Positions 51,317-59,733 of a stretch of 64,000 bases of DNA are shown here, in pieces. Position 1 is the first letter of the stretch. Each line of letters starts with the position of its first letter. Source of the stretch: Parasulfuritortus sp037439465 (GTDB taxonomy: Bacteria; Pseudomonadota; Gammaproteobacteria; Burkholderiales; Thiobacillaceae); contig JBBIVX010000015.1 in assembly GCA_037439465.1 (NCBI GenBank), positions 4,081 to 68,080 of the forward strand, given 5' to 3'. The position numbers were made by a program, and so were the translations under genes. The notes under the pieces are model-generated. The model was not told the origin of the DNA. It did no database searches and saw only the letters and a program-made list of their open reading frames with translations.

Positions 51317-52241
51317 GACGTGCCAGTGCTGCCAGTGCCTGCTGGCGGTGGGCCGGGCCGCATCCGGGCGGGATGTCGCCGCCCGGCAGATGCAGGCGAA
51401 AGAGGAGTCCGGCTTGTTCCGCCTCCAGCACCCAGCGCGTCAGGCGGGAGAGTTTGGCCTCGACGTCGCCGCCGGGAGTGCTGTCCCAATCCAGTCGCAC
51501 CTCGCTGCCAGTGACTCCGGCGAAGGCCTTCGTCAGTGGCGGTAGTCCGCGGGCGGCGCTTTTCCAGGCGATACGGCGGGGCGAGTCGCCAGGTCGGTAG
51601 TCGCGCAGTCCGGCGAATTCGTCGTCACCATCGTGCCGACGGCGCGCGGCGGGCGTGTCGCCGGCGGGTGCCGGCAGTGGCAGAAAATCGGTGGCCGGCC
51701 TTGGATAGACCAGGACACCCCAGTCGAGAGCGAACACCGTCCAGCAGCGAAACAGGCCGAGCGGCCAGGTGGATGAGAGCGTCAGTCGCCCCGGCCGCTG
51801 GAAACCGCGCCTGGGCTGCACTCTCGACCGGGATAACTCTACGGTCGCAGCCGCCGGAATATCCATCTCGTCCGCCTCGCCGCTGGCCAGGGCGAAACGG
51901 ATGGCACCCCGCGGGCGATCCTGCGGATTGCTTATGGCGAGGCGGAAACAGGCGGTTTCTCCGGCGAATACCGGTGTCACCGGGCGCGGCTGCAGGGTCA
52001 GCCGCAACAAGTTGCGCTGGGTGTGGAAAAGGGTGATTACCCCCACGCCGACGAGAATGAAGGTAAACAAGTAACCCAGACTGAGGCCATAGTTGATCGA
52101 GCCCAGCAAGAGACCGGCGAGCAGGGCGAGAAAGCCCAGGCCCAGGCGTGTGGGCAATATGTACAGGCGGTGACCGGTCAGCGTGATCGGACCAGGCTCA
52201 CATTCGGGCTGACGCCAGGGCAGGTTGAGCCGGCGGGCCAT
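51303..52241 (-). CDS. DUF58-domain protein
   Basis: 312 aa with two membrane helices near the N-terminus (about 33-75) and a C-terminal DUF58 region showing the signature EFAGLRDYRPGDSPRRIAWK. The remainder resembles a von Willebrand-like fold. DUF58 proteins work with MoxR ATPases in assembly or stress processes that are poorly defined. The gene follows moxR by 8 bp. Confidence 0.93.
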   Translation of the reverse strand: MARRLNLPWRQPECEPGPITLTGHRLYILPTRLGLGFLALLAGLLLGSINYGLSLGYLFTFILVGVGVITLFHTQRNLLRLTLQPRPVTPVFAGETACFRLAISNPQDRPRGAIRFALASGEADEMDIPAAATVELSRSRVQPRRGFQRPGRLTLSSTWPLGLFRCWTVFALDWGVLVYPRPATDFLPLPAPAGDTPAARRRHDGDDEFAGLRDYRPGDSPRRIAWKSAARGLPPLTKAFAGVTGSEVRLDWDSTPGGDVEAKLSRLTRWVLEAEQAGLLFRLHLPGGDIPPGCGPAHRQQALAALARHGAS

Positions 52242-52249
52242 GGGCGGGT

Positions 52250-53164
52250 TCAGGGAATGGGAATCTGCAGCAGGATGCGCGCCGCCCAGGCATCGTCGGT
52301 CGCCGTCACACCGGCGGCCGGGCGTAGCCGGTGAGCGACGACATCGGGCAACACCGCCTGCAGGTCCTCCGGCTCGACGTGGTCGCGGCCGGCCAGCCAG
52401 GCCCAGGCCTGGGCGGCGTGTTTGAGAGCGAGGCCGGCGCGCGGCGACAGGCCGACGGCGAAACTGGGATTTTGCCGGCTGGCGGCGATGATCGCCTGCG
52501 CGTAATCGAGCATTGCGGGGGATACGTGCAGGTGGCGGACTTCCCGCTGCATGGCCCCAAAGCCACTCGGATCGATCGCCACTGGCAGCGTGGCCAGTAA
52601 GTCGTGGCGGTCTTCGCCGGCCAGCAGGTCGCGCTCCGCCGCCGGGTTGGGATAGCCCAGCCGGATACGCATGAGAAAACGATCCAATTGCGATTCCGGC
52701 AGGGGAAAGACGCCCACCTGGTCGGCAGGATTCTGCGTGGCGATGACGAAAAACGGCTCGGGCAACGGCCTCGTTTCACCTTCGATGCTGACTTGGCCTT
52801 CTTCCATGGCCTCCAGCAGGGCGCTTTGCGCCTTCGGACTGGCGCGGTTGATCTCGTCGGCCAGGATCACCTGGGCGAAGATGGGGCCGGGATGAAAACG
52901 AAAGCCGCCGCTCTGCCGCTCATAAATGGCCGCGCCGAGTATGTCGGCTGGCAACAGGTCGCTGGTGAATTGGATGCGCTGGTAGTCCAGCCCCAAAGTG
53001 CGTGCCAGGGCGTGCGCCAGGGTGGTCTTGCCGACGCCGGGCATGTCCTCTATGAGCAAATGCCCCCCCGCCAGGAGGCAGGCGAAGCTGAGGCGGATCG
53101 GCCTTTCCTTGCCGAGGATGACGCGGTTGACCTGATCGAGCGCGGCTTGCAGCCGGCTGGTCAT
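52250..53164 (-). CDS. MoxR-type AAA+ ATPase
   Basis: 304 aa AAA+ chaperone-like ATPase. Walker A is in LIEDMPGVGKTTLAHALA, Walker B in VILADEINRASPKAQSALLE and sensor 1 in FVIATQNPADQVGVFPLPE, all hallmarks of the MoxR subfamily. It probably remodels a partner containing the DUF58 protein. It overlaps lysS by 4 bp (ATGA). Confidence 0.96.
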   Translation of the reverse strand: MTSRLQAALDQVNRVILGKERPIRLSFACLLAGGHLLIEDMPGVGKTTLAHALARTLGLDYQRIQFTSDLLPADILGAAIYERQSGGFRFHPGPIFAQVILADEINRASPKAQSALLEAMEEGQVSIEGETRPLPEPFFVIATQNPADQVGVFPLPESQLDRFLMRIRLGYPNPAAERDLLAGEDRHDLLATLPVAIDPSGFGAMQREVRHLHVSPAMLDYAQAIIAASRQNPSFAVGLSPRAGLALKHAAQAWAWLAGRDHVEPEDLQAVLPDVVAHRLRPAAGVTATDDAWAARILLQIPIP

Positions 53165-54672
53165 TCTTCCCGCCGTAACTGCGGAAACAGGATCACATCG
53201 CGGATGCTGGCGGCATCGGTCAGCAGCATGACCAGCCTATCGATGCCGATGCCACAGCCGGCGGTCGGCGGCAGGCCATGTTCGAGGGCGCGCACGTAGT
53301 CGGCGTCGTAATACATCGCCTCCTCGTCGCCGGCCTCCTTGGCGGCCACTTGTGCCTGGAAGCGGGCGGCCTGGTCCTCCGGATCGTTGAGCTCGGAAAA
53401 GCCGTTGGCCACCTCACGCCCGGCGATATACAGCTCGAAGCGTTCGGTGATGCCCGGACGGCTGTCGGAGGCACGCGCCAGCGGCGAGGTCTCGACCGGG
53501 TAGTCGATGATGTAGGTGGGCTGAAACAACTGGTGTTCGGTGGTCTCTTCGAACAGCGTCAGTTGCAGGCCGCCGACGCTGTCGTGCGGGCGATGGGCGA
53601 TCTTGCGCCGCCGCAGTTCCTCCAGCAGGAAGGTGCGATCGGCAAGTGGCGCGCCGGCCAGTTCGGGGTTGTAGCGGACGGTGGCTTCCAGCGCGGTCAG
53701 GCGGTCGAAAGGGCGGGATAGGTCGATCATCTGGCCCTGGTACGGCGCCACGGCGTGGCCCAAGGTCAGGGTGGCCACCTCGCGCAGCATCTCTTCGACG
53801 AAATCCATCAGGTAGTGGTAATCGCGATAGGCCTCGTAGAACTCGACCATGGTGAATTCCGGGTTGTGCCGGGTGGAGATGCCCTCGTTACGAAAATTGC
53901 GATTGATCTCGAACACCTTTTCCAGCCCGCCCACCACCAGGCGCTTGAGGTACAGCTCCGGCGCGATGCGCAGATAGAGATCGGTATCCAGACTGTTGTG
54001 ATGGGTGATGAAGGGCTTGGCCGCGGCGCCGCCGGGGATGGGGTGCATCATCGGCGTTTCCACTTCCAGGAAGCCGCGGGCGACGAAAAATTCGCGCATC
54101 GCCTGGATGATCCTGGAGCGGCGGATGAAGGTCTGCCGGGCCTGCTCGCTGGTGATCAGGTCGAGATAGCGCTGACGGTATTTCTGTTCGGTGTCGGCTA
54201 AGCCATGAAACTTCTCCGGCAATGGGCGGATGGCCTTGGTGAGCAGGCGCAGCGTGCGCGCCTGGATGGTCAGCTCGTGGGTCTTGGTGCGGAAAAGGGT
54301 GCCGCTCACGCCCAGTATGTCGCCCAGATCCATGCGCTTGAAGGCGTCATAGGCAGCCTCACCCACGCCTTCGCGGCTGACGTAGATCTGGATGCGGCCG
54401 CTCATGTCCTGGAGCGTGGCGAAGCTGGCCTTGCCCATCACCCGCTTCAGCATCATCCGCCCCGCCAACTGTACCGGCGCGGCCATCGCCGCCAGGGTTT
54501 CGCCATCGGTTTCGGCATGGCGCGCTTGCAGATCGCCCGCATAATCTTTGCGTTCGAAATCGTTGGGGAAGGCCACGCCCTGCTGGCGCAGGGCGGCGAG
54601 CTTCTCCCGGCGTTCGGCTATGATCTGGTTGTTGTCTGGCGATGTGATGGGCTGGTTGAGGGAATCTGACAT
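53161..54672 (-). CDS. lysS: Lysyl-tRNA synthetase, class II
   Basis: 503 aa. It has the N-terminal OB-fold anticodon-binding domain (about 60-150) and the class II catalytic core: motif 1 in FIRRSRIIQAMREFFVARGFLEVETP, motif 2 in FRNEGISTRHNPEFTMVEFYEAY and motif 3 in GCGIGIDRLVMLL. Length is that of E. coli LysS (505). It is divergent from a tRNA-Lys gene 122 bp away and is followed directly by moxR. Confidence 0.98.
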   Translation of the reverse strand: MSDSLNQPITSPDNNQIIAERREKLAALRQQGVAFPNDFERKDYAGDLQARHAETDGETLAAMAAPVQLAGRMMLKRVMGKASFATLQDMSGRIQIYVSREGVGEAAYDAFKRMDLGDILGVSGTLFRTKTHELTIQARTLRLLTKAIRPLPEKFHGLADTEQKYRQRYLDLITSEQARQTFIRRSRIIQAMREFFVARGFLEVETPMMHPIPGGAAAKPFITHHNSLDTDLYLRIAPELYLKRLVVGGLEKVFEINRNFRNEGISTRHNPEFTMVEFYEAYRDYHYLMDFVEEMLREVATLTLGHAVAPYQGQMIDLSRPFDRLTALEATVRYNPELAGAPLADRTFLLEELRRRKIAHRPHDSVGGLQLTLFEETTEHQLFQPTYIIDYPVETSPLARASDSRPGITERFELYIAGREVANGFSELNDPEDQAARFQAQVAAKEAGDEEAMYYDADYVRALEHGLPPTAGCGIGIDRLVMLLTDAASIRDVILFPQLRREE

Positions 54673-54794
54673 GGCGGGCGGGAAGTGTGGGTTGATGGGC
54701 CGAGTTCGGCATTTTAACCGCCAGCCGGCACATCGACATTAACCATCTAGCATTGGCGCCGCGACATGTGTATCATGCGCGGCTAGATTCGATC

Positions 54795-54870
54795 GGGTCG
54801 TTAGCTCAGCTGGTAGAGCTGCGGACTCTTAATCCGTAGGTCGTAGGTTCGAATCCTACACGACCCACCA
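54795..54870 (+). tRNA. tRNA-Lys (CTT)
   Basis: 76 nt with encoded CCA. The 7-bp acceptor stem pairs GGGTCGT with ACGACCC. The anticodon stem GCGGA/TCCGT encloses loop CTCTTAA, giving anticodon CTT (reads AAG, Lys). The T arm has GTTCGAATC. A TATCAT hexamer at 54771-54776 followed by a GC-rich discriminator is a possible -10 element. It lies beside lysS. Confidence 0.97.
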
Positions 54871-54878
54871 GTCTACAG

Positions 54879-54910
54879 ACGGCCTCCAGCACTGGGGGCC
54901 GTTTCCCTTT
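54879..54910 (+). terminator. Rho-independent terminator after tRNA-Lys
   Basis: ACGGCCTCCA-GCAC-TGGGGGCCGT forms a 10-bp stem with one G-T pair and a 4-nt loop starting 8 bp after the tRNA, followed by TTCCCTTT. Position and shape fit a terminator for the tRNA transcript. Confidence 0.75.
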
Positions 54911-54989
54911 GTGGGCCCCGCAGGTTGCACAGACGGCGCCATTGAGAGCCGCCTAAGCTGGGCGGCCACCGGCAAGACTTGGAAGCCCA

Positions 54990-56318
54990 TTGTCATCCAG
55001 CACACTGAATCCCGGCGTCACCAGGCGTGAAGCCTGGGCCTGGGCGATGTTCGATTTCGCCAACTCCGGCTATACCACGGTGGTCATCACCGCCGTGTTC
55101 AACGCCTATTTCGTGGCCACCATTGCCGGCAATGCCGACTGGGCCAGCCTGGCCTGGACCTCGGCGCTGGCCGTTTCCTATGCCTTGATCGTGCTCACCG
55201 CGCCGGCCATCGGCGCCTGGGCCGACCGGCGTCTAGCCAAGAAGCGGCTGCTGGCCGTGACCACGTTCGGCTGTGTCATCGCCACGGCGATGCTCGGTCT
55301 GGCGGGTCCGGGCGATATCTGGCTGGCGGCGGCGCTGGTGATCGTCAGCAATTTCTTCTTTGGCACGGGCGAAAACCTGATCGCTGCGTTTCTGCCTGAG
55401 CTGGCGCGCGGGCGGGGCCTGGGCCGGTTGTCCGGCTGGGGCTGGGGCCTGGGTTACCTGGGCGGCATGGTGGTGTTGGGGCTGTGTCTGGCCTATGTGG
55501 CGCACGCCCAGGGACAGGGGCAGCCGGCCTCGGTTTTTGTGCCCGCGACCTTGTGGATTACAGCGGCGATGTTCGTGCTCACCAGTCTGCCGACCTTTAT
55601 GCTTCTCAAGGAACGTGGGGCGGCGGCGGTCGCTGCGGAAGCGCCGCCCGGATCGCCGCTGGAGATTTATGGCCAGACCATTACCGGCCCGCGCGGTTTG
55701 CGAGACTACCCAGACCTTCGCCGTTTCCTGCTCTGCATCGTGTCCTACCAGGCCGGCGTGCAGGCGGTCATCGCCCTCGCCGCGGTGTATGCCCAGCAGG
55801 CCATGCACTTCGACACCCAGGAGACCCTGGCGCTGATCCTCGTGGTCAATGTGAGCGCCGCGCTGGGGGCCACTGGCTTTGGCCATGTGCAGGACCGCAT
55901 CGGCCACAAACCGGCGCTGGTCATCACCTTGTTAGGCTGGCTATTGACGGTGCTGTTGGCCTTTCTGGCGACGGCGGTGCCGCTGTTCTGGCTGGCCGCC
56001 AACGCCGCCGGGCTGTGTCTGGGGGCGTCCCAATCGGCCGGCCGGGCCCTGGTCGGCTACCTCAGTCCTCGCTCACGTCGCGCCGAATTCTTTGGGTTGT
56101 GGGGGCTGGCGGTCAAACTGTCGTCGATACTCGGCCCGCTCACTTACGGCCTGGCGGCCTGGCTGTCGCGGGGCAATCATCGACTGGCCATGTTGAGCCT
56201 TGGCATATATTTCATTATTGGCCTGGCGCTGCTGTGGAGTATGGATGTACGCCGTGGGCGGCGCCTGGCGCTGGGAAAAGTGAAAAATTCCGTTGCCCCG
56301 GCTCGCCGCCTTGTTTAA
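54990..56318 (+). CDS. MFS transporter, UMF1 family
   Basis: 442 aa, twelve membrane helices. WAWAMFDFANSGYTTVVITAVFN in the first helix and APAIGAWADRRLAKKR in the loop after the third are typical of UMF1 (Atg22-like) permeases, with GAWADR-type MFS motif A. Substrate unknown. The only suitable start is a TTG at 54990 with GGAAG just upstream. The end of the gene contains the promoter of tRNA-Val. Confidence 0.88.
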   Translation: MSSSTLNPGVTRREAWAWAMFDFANSGYTTVVITAVFNAYFVATIAGNADWASLAWTSALAVSYALIVLTAPAIGAWADRRLAKKRLLAVTTFGCVIATAMLGLAGPGDIWLAAALVIVSNFFFGTGENLIAAFLPELARGRGLGRLSGWGWGLGYLGGMVVLGLCLAYVAHAQGQGQPASVFVPATLWITAAMFVLTSLPTFMLLKERGAAAVAAEAPPGSPLEIYGQTITGPRGLRDYPDLRRFLLCIVSYQAGVQAVIALAAVYAQQAMHFDTQETLALILVVNVSAALGATGFGHVQDRIGHKPALVITLLGWLLTVLLAFLATAVPLFWLAANAAGLCLGASQSAGRALVGYLSPRSRRAEFFGLWGLAVKLSSILGPLTYGLAAWLSRGNHRLAMLSLGIYFIIGLALLWSMDVRRGRRLALGKVKNSVAPARRLV

Positions 56319-56321
56319 AAT
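56293..56321 (+). promoter_or_regulatory. Candidate promoter of tRNA-Val
   Basis: TTGCCC (56293-56298) and TAAAAT (56316-56321) with a 17-bp spacer, 13 bp before the tRNA gene, overlapping the last codons of the MFS gene. Spacing and hexamers fit sigma-70. Confidence 0.6.
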
Positions 56322-56334
56322 CCGCTGCTCTTTA

Positions 56335-56410
56335 GGCGCGTAGCTCAGCTGGTTAGAGCATCACCTTGACATGGTGGGGGTCGTTGGTTCGAGTCCAATC
56401 GCGCCTACCA
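56335..56410 (+). tRNA. tRNA-Val (GAC)
   Basis: 76 nt with encoded CCA. Acceptor GGCGCGT pairs with the GCGCCT end, D arm AGCTCAGCTGGTTAGAGC, anticodon stem TCACC/GGTGG around loop TTGACAT, giving GAC (reads GUC/GUU, Val), T loop GTTCGAGTC. Located between an MFS gene and thrS. Confidence 0.96.
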
Positions 56411-56417
56411 GCTATTG

Positions 56418-56444
56418 CGAAAGCCAGGTCACGCCTGGCTTTCG
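56418..56444 (+). terminator. Strong hairpin between tRNA-Val and thrS
   Basis: CGAAAGCCAGG-TCACG-CCTGGCTTTCG is a perfect 11-bp stem with a 5-nt loop starting 8 bp after the tRNA. The following TCGTTTGCGG is only weakly T-rich, so termination may be partial. It ends 21 bp before the thrS start, so a role in thrS expression is also possible. Confidence 0.6.
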
Positions 56445-56465
56445 TCGTTTGCGGGGTTAGTGTAT

Positions 56466-58367
56466 ATGCCTGTTATCCGTCTTCCCGATGGCTCCGAACG
56501 TTCTTTCGACGGTCCGGTCACCGTGGCCGAGGTTGCCGCCAACCTGGGCGCCGGCCTGGCGCGCGCCGCGTTGGCCGGTCGGGTCAACGGTCGTCTTGTC
56601 GATACTTCGCAGCCGATTGAGTCGGACAGCGAGCTTGCTATCGTCACCGACCGCGATGCCGCCGGACTCGATCTGATCCGGCATTCCACCGCCCATCTGT
56701 TGGCCTACGCGGTGAAGGAGCTGTTTCCTGAGGCGCAGGTGACCATCGGCCCGGTGATCGAGGACGGCTTCTATTACGACTTCGCCTACCAGCGTCCTTT
56801 CACCCTGGAGGACCTCGCCGCCATCGAAAAACGCATGACCGAGCTGGCCAGGCAGGACCTGCCGGTGACGCGGGAGGAATGGAAGCGCGACGACGCCGTG
56901 AAATTCTTCGAGTCCATCGGCGAAAAATACAAGGCAGAGCTGATTGCCGCCATCCCCGCCGATCAGACCATTTCGCTTTATCGCGAAGGCGCTTTTGTCG
57001 ATCTCTGCCGCGGCCCGCATGTGCCTTCCACCGGCAAGCTCAAGGTGTTCAAGCTGATGAAGGTGGCTGGGGCGTATTGGCGCGGCGACTCCAGGAACGA
57101 GATGCTGCAACGTATCTATGGCACCGCCTGGACCAACAAGGATGACCTGGCCGCCTACCTGCATCGTCTGGAAGAGGCGGAGAAGCGTGACCACCGTCGT
57201 CTGGGCAAGCAACTGGAATTGTTCCACCTGCAGGAGGAATCACCCGGCATGGTGTTCTGGCACCCGCATGGCTGGGTGCTGTGGCAGAAGATCGAGCAGT
57301 ACATGCGGCGCAAGTTCATCGAGCATGGCTACCAGGAAGTGAAGACGCCGACCATCATGGACAAGTCGCTGTGGGAGAAGTCGGGCCACTGGGAAAACTA
57401 CCGCGAAAACATGTTCACCACCGCCTCGGAAAACCGCGACTATGCGGTGAAGCCGATGAACTGCCCCGGCCATGTGCAGATATTCAACCACGGCCTGCGT
57501 TCCTACCGCGACCTGCCGCTCCGGCTGGCCGAGTTCGGCTCCTGCCATCGCAACGAGCCCTCGGGTGCGCTACACGGGCTGATGCGGGTGCGTGCCTTCA
57601 CCCAGGATGACGCGCATATCTTTTGCACCGAAGAGCAGATTCAGTCCGAGGTGTCCGGCTTCATCAGGATGTTGCAGGCGATCTATGCCGATTTTGGCTT
57701 CGACGACGTGCTGGTGAAGCTTTCCACTCGCCCGGAAAAACGCGTGGGCTCGGACGAGACCTGGGGCAAAGCCGAGGCGGGCCTGGCCGCCGCGCTTGAC
57801 CAGAATGGTCTCAAGTACGACCTGCAGCCAGGCGAGGGCGCCTTCTATGGTCCAAAGATCGAGTTCACGCTGAAGGACTCGCTCGGCCGGCTCTGGCAGG
57901 TCGGCACCATTCAGCTCGATTTCAACCTGCCGGTGCGCCTGGGGGCGGAGTATGTCGCCGAGGACAACACGCGCCGCCCGCCTGTGATGCTGCATCGGGC
58001 CATACTGGGTTCTATGGAACGCTTCATCGGCATCCTCATCGAGCACTACGCCGGCAACTTTCCGCTTTGGCTGGCGCCGGTGCAGGTGGTGGTGATGAGC
58101 ATCACCGACGCTCAGGCGGAATATGCCGGGTTGGTCACGGAAGCCCTTAAAAAACAAGGCTTCAGGGTCATTTCGGACTTGAGGAACGAGAAAATAACCT
58201 ATAAAATCCGCGAGCACTCGATGCAGCGTGTCCCTTATCAGTTGGTGGTTGGCGACAAGGAACGCGCCGAGGGCAAGGTTGCCGTGCGTGCCCGGGGCGG
58301 TGAAGATCTGGGCCAGATGAATCTGGAGGCGTTCATAACTCGCCTGCAAGGGGATAGGCAAGGATGA
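56466..58367 (+). CDS. thrS: Threonyl-tRNA synthetase
   Basis: 633 aa from the ATG at 56466, which gives the TGS-domain N-terminus MPVIRLPDGSERSF. HSTAHLLAYAVKELFP begins the editing domain (with the HxxxH motif), and the class II core has zinc ligands Cys in MNCPGHVQIF, His in DDAHIFC and His in LHRAILGSMERF. The C-terminal anticodon domain ends IREHSMQRVPYQLVVGDKE. Length matches family. It starts the thrS-infC-rpmI-rplT-pheST block. Confidence 0.98.
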   Translation: MPVIRLPDGSERSFDGPVTVAEVAANLGAGLARAALAGRVNGRLVDTSQPIESDSELAIVTDRDAAGLDLIRHSTAHLLAYAVKELFPEAQVTIGPVIEDGFYYDFAYQRPFTLEDLAAIEKRMTELARQDLPVTREEWKRDDAVKFFESIGEKYKAELIAAIPADQTISLYREGAFVDLCRGPHVPSTGKLKVFKLMKVAGAYWRGDSRNEMLQRIYGTAWTNKDDLAAYLHRLEEAEKRDHRRLGKQLELFHLQEESPGMVFWHPHGWVLWQKIEQYMRRKFIEHGYQEVKTPTIMDKSLWEKSGHWENYRENMFTTASENRDYAVKPMNCPGHVQIFNHGLRSYRDLPLRLAEFGSCHRNEPSGALHGLMRVRAFTQDDAHIFCTEEQIQSEVSGFIRMLQAIYADFGFDDVLVKLSTRPEKRVGSDETWGKAEAGLAAALDQNGLKYDLQPGEGAFYGPKIEFTLKDSLGRLWQVGTIQLDFNLPVRLGAEYVAEDNTRRPPVMLHRAILGSMERFIGILIEHYAGNFPLWLAPVQVVVMSITDAQAEYAGLVTEALKKQGFRVISDLRNEKITYKIREHSMQRVPYQLVVGDKERAEGKVAVRARGGEDLGQMNLEAFITRLQGDRQG

Positions 58368-58437
58368 ACGCACGCGGTTTATATGAGGGGCGCGGACACC
58401 GCGGCCGGCTCCTCGAATCATGTAAAGGGGTTTGAGC

Positions 58438-58959
58438 ATCGCACTCGAAAAGGAAATGCGGATAAACGGCGAAATCGATGCGCCGCAGGTCCGTTTGGTA
58501 GGGGAAGACGGCAGCCAGTTGGGCGTCGTCGGCATCAGGGAAGCGCTGGGCAAGGCGGAAGAGGCCGAGCTGGATCTGGTGGAGATCGCGCCACTGGCCA
58601 ATCCCCCCGTCTGCCGCGTCATGGACTATGGCAAGTACAAGTATCATGAGCAGAAGAAACAGCACGAGGCGCGCCTGAAGCAAAAACAGATTCAGGTCAA
58701 GGAAGTGAAGTTTCGGCCGGCTACGGACGAGAACGACTACCAGATCAAGCTGCGCAACATGCTGCGTTTTCTGGATGAAGGCGACAAGGTGAAGGTGACC
58801 CTGCGCTTCCGCGGCCGCGAGATGGCCCACCAGGAATTCGGCGTGGCGCTGCTCAAACGGATCGAAGCCGATGCGCTGGAACTGGGCAGCGTCGAACAGT
58901 TTCCGAAACTTGAGGGACGGCAGATGGTGATGGTGATGTCCCCCAAGAAAAAGAAGTAA
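58438..58959 (+). CDS. infC: Translation initiation factor IF-3, probable rare ATC start codon
   Basis: 173 aa from ATC at 58438. Family features are RINGEIDAPQVRLVGEDG, PPVCRVMDYGKYKYHEQK, KEVKFRPATDENDYQIKL and RFRGREMAHQEFG. The Shine-Dalgarno AAAGGGG (58424-58430) lies 7 bp before the ATC but only 1 bp before an in-frame TTG at 58432, and the first ATG (58456) would remove conserved residues just before RINGEI. E. coli infC starts at AUU and is autoregulated through this codon; ATC would serve the same way. A CGCGG/CCGCG hairpin precedes the site. Confidence 0.93.
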   Translation: MALEKEMRINGEIDAPQVRLVGEDGSQLGVVGIREALGKAEEAELDLVEIAPLANPPVCRVMDYGKYKYHEQKKQHEARLKQKQIQVKEVKFRPATDENDYQIKLRNMLRFLDEGDKVKVTLRFRGREMAHQEFGVALLKRIEADALELGSVEQFPKLEGRQMVMVMSPKKKK

Positions 58960-59080
58960 GCTGCAAAAGTTGCAAGAGGTTTGACGTGGTCCTCCGAACT
59001 GCGTCGTATACGTGCCTGTGGGTCGGTGAAGCGTTCCCGGTGGGAACCACCTTACGGCATCGAATCAATGGAGCCATTAC

Positions 59081-59278
59081 ATGCCCAAGATGAAGACCAA
59101 GAGCGGGGCCGCCAAGCGCTTCCGCGTTCGCGGCAGCGGCAGCGTCAAACGTTCGCACGCCTACCTGCGCCATATCCTGACCAAGAAGAGTACCAAGCGT
59201 AAGCGTAACCTGCGCGGTATGGAAACGGTCCATGCGTCGAACCAGTCTCAGGTTCGCGCCATGATGCCCTACGCGTAA
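59081..59278 (+). CDS. rpmI: Ribosomal protein bL35
   Basis: 65 aa, MPKMKTKSGAAKRFRVRGSG at the start is diagnostic, and RNLRGMETVHASNQSQVRAM near the end. Basic throughout. The 121-bp gap after infC contains no open frame and is where L20-binding autoregulatory RNA is found in E. coli; I cannot confirm it here by reading. Confidence 0.98.
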   Translation: MPKMKTKSGAAKRFRVRGSGSVKRSHAYLRHILTKKSTKRKRNLRGMETVHASNQSQVRAMMPYA

Positions 59279-59289
59279 GGAGAGAGAAG

Positions 59290-59649
59290 ATGCCTCGAGT
59301 AAAACGTGGTGTAACTGCCCGCGCCAGCCACAAGAAGGTGCTGGACGTGGCCAAGGGTTTCCGCGGCCGTCGCAAGAATGTATTCCGTGTCGCCAACGAA
59401 GCGGTGATGAAGGCCGGCCAGTATGCCTATCGTGACCGTCGTCAGCGCAAGCGCCAGTTTCGTGCGCTGTGGATCGCCCGTATCAATGCGGCCACCCGCG
59501 AACTGGGCATGACCTACAGCCAGTTCATGAACGGCCTGAAAAAGGCGGCCATCGACATCGACCGCAAGGTGCTGGCCGACATGGCCGTGTTTGATCAGGC
59601 CGCTTTCGCCAAGGTGGCGGAACAGGCCAAGGCCAGCCTGGGCGCTTAA
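59290..59649 (+). CDS. rplT: Ribosomal protein bL20
   Basis: 119 aa. MPRVKRGVTARASHKKVLDV and FRGRRKNVFRVANEAVMKAG are diagnostic. GGAGAGAGAAG precedes the ATG 11 bp after rpmI. Followed by a strong terminator-like hairpin before pheS. Confidence 0.98.
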   Translation: MPRVKRGVTARASHKKVLDVAKGFRGRRKNVFRVANEAVMKAGQYAYRDRRQRKRQFRALWIARINAATRELGMTYSQFMNGLKKAAIDIDRKVLADMAVFDQAAFAKVAEQAKASLGA

Positions 59650-59685
59650 TCCGCGACCGCGTCCCGGCGAGCATATCGCCTGGTT

Positions 59686-59720
59686 AAGGGAGGCCTAATC
59701 CGCCTCCCTTTGTGTTTTTT
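59686..59720 (+). terminator. Terminator or attenuator between rplT and pheS
   Basis: AAGGGAGGC-N7-GCCTCCCTT is a perfect 9-bp stem followed by TGTGTTTTTT, a textbook intrinsic terminator. It ends 13 bp before the pheS ATG, leaving no room for another promoter. A smaller GGCGA-N5-TCGCC hairpin lies just before it (59666-59680). E. coli pheST is controlled by attenuation, but no Phe-rich leader peptide fits in the 36 bp between rplT and this stem. Confidence 0.8.
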
Positions 59721-59733
59721 CATCGAGTCGAAC

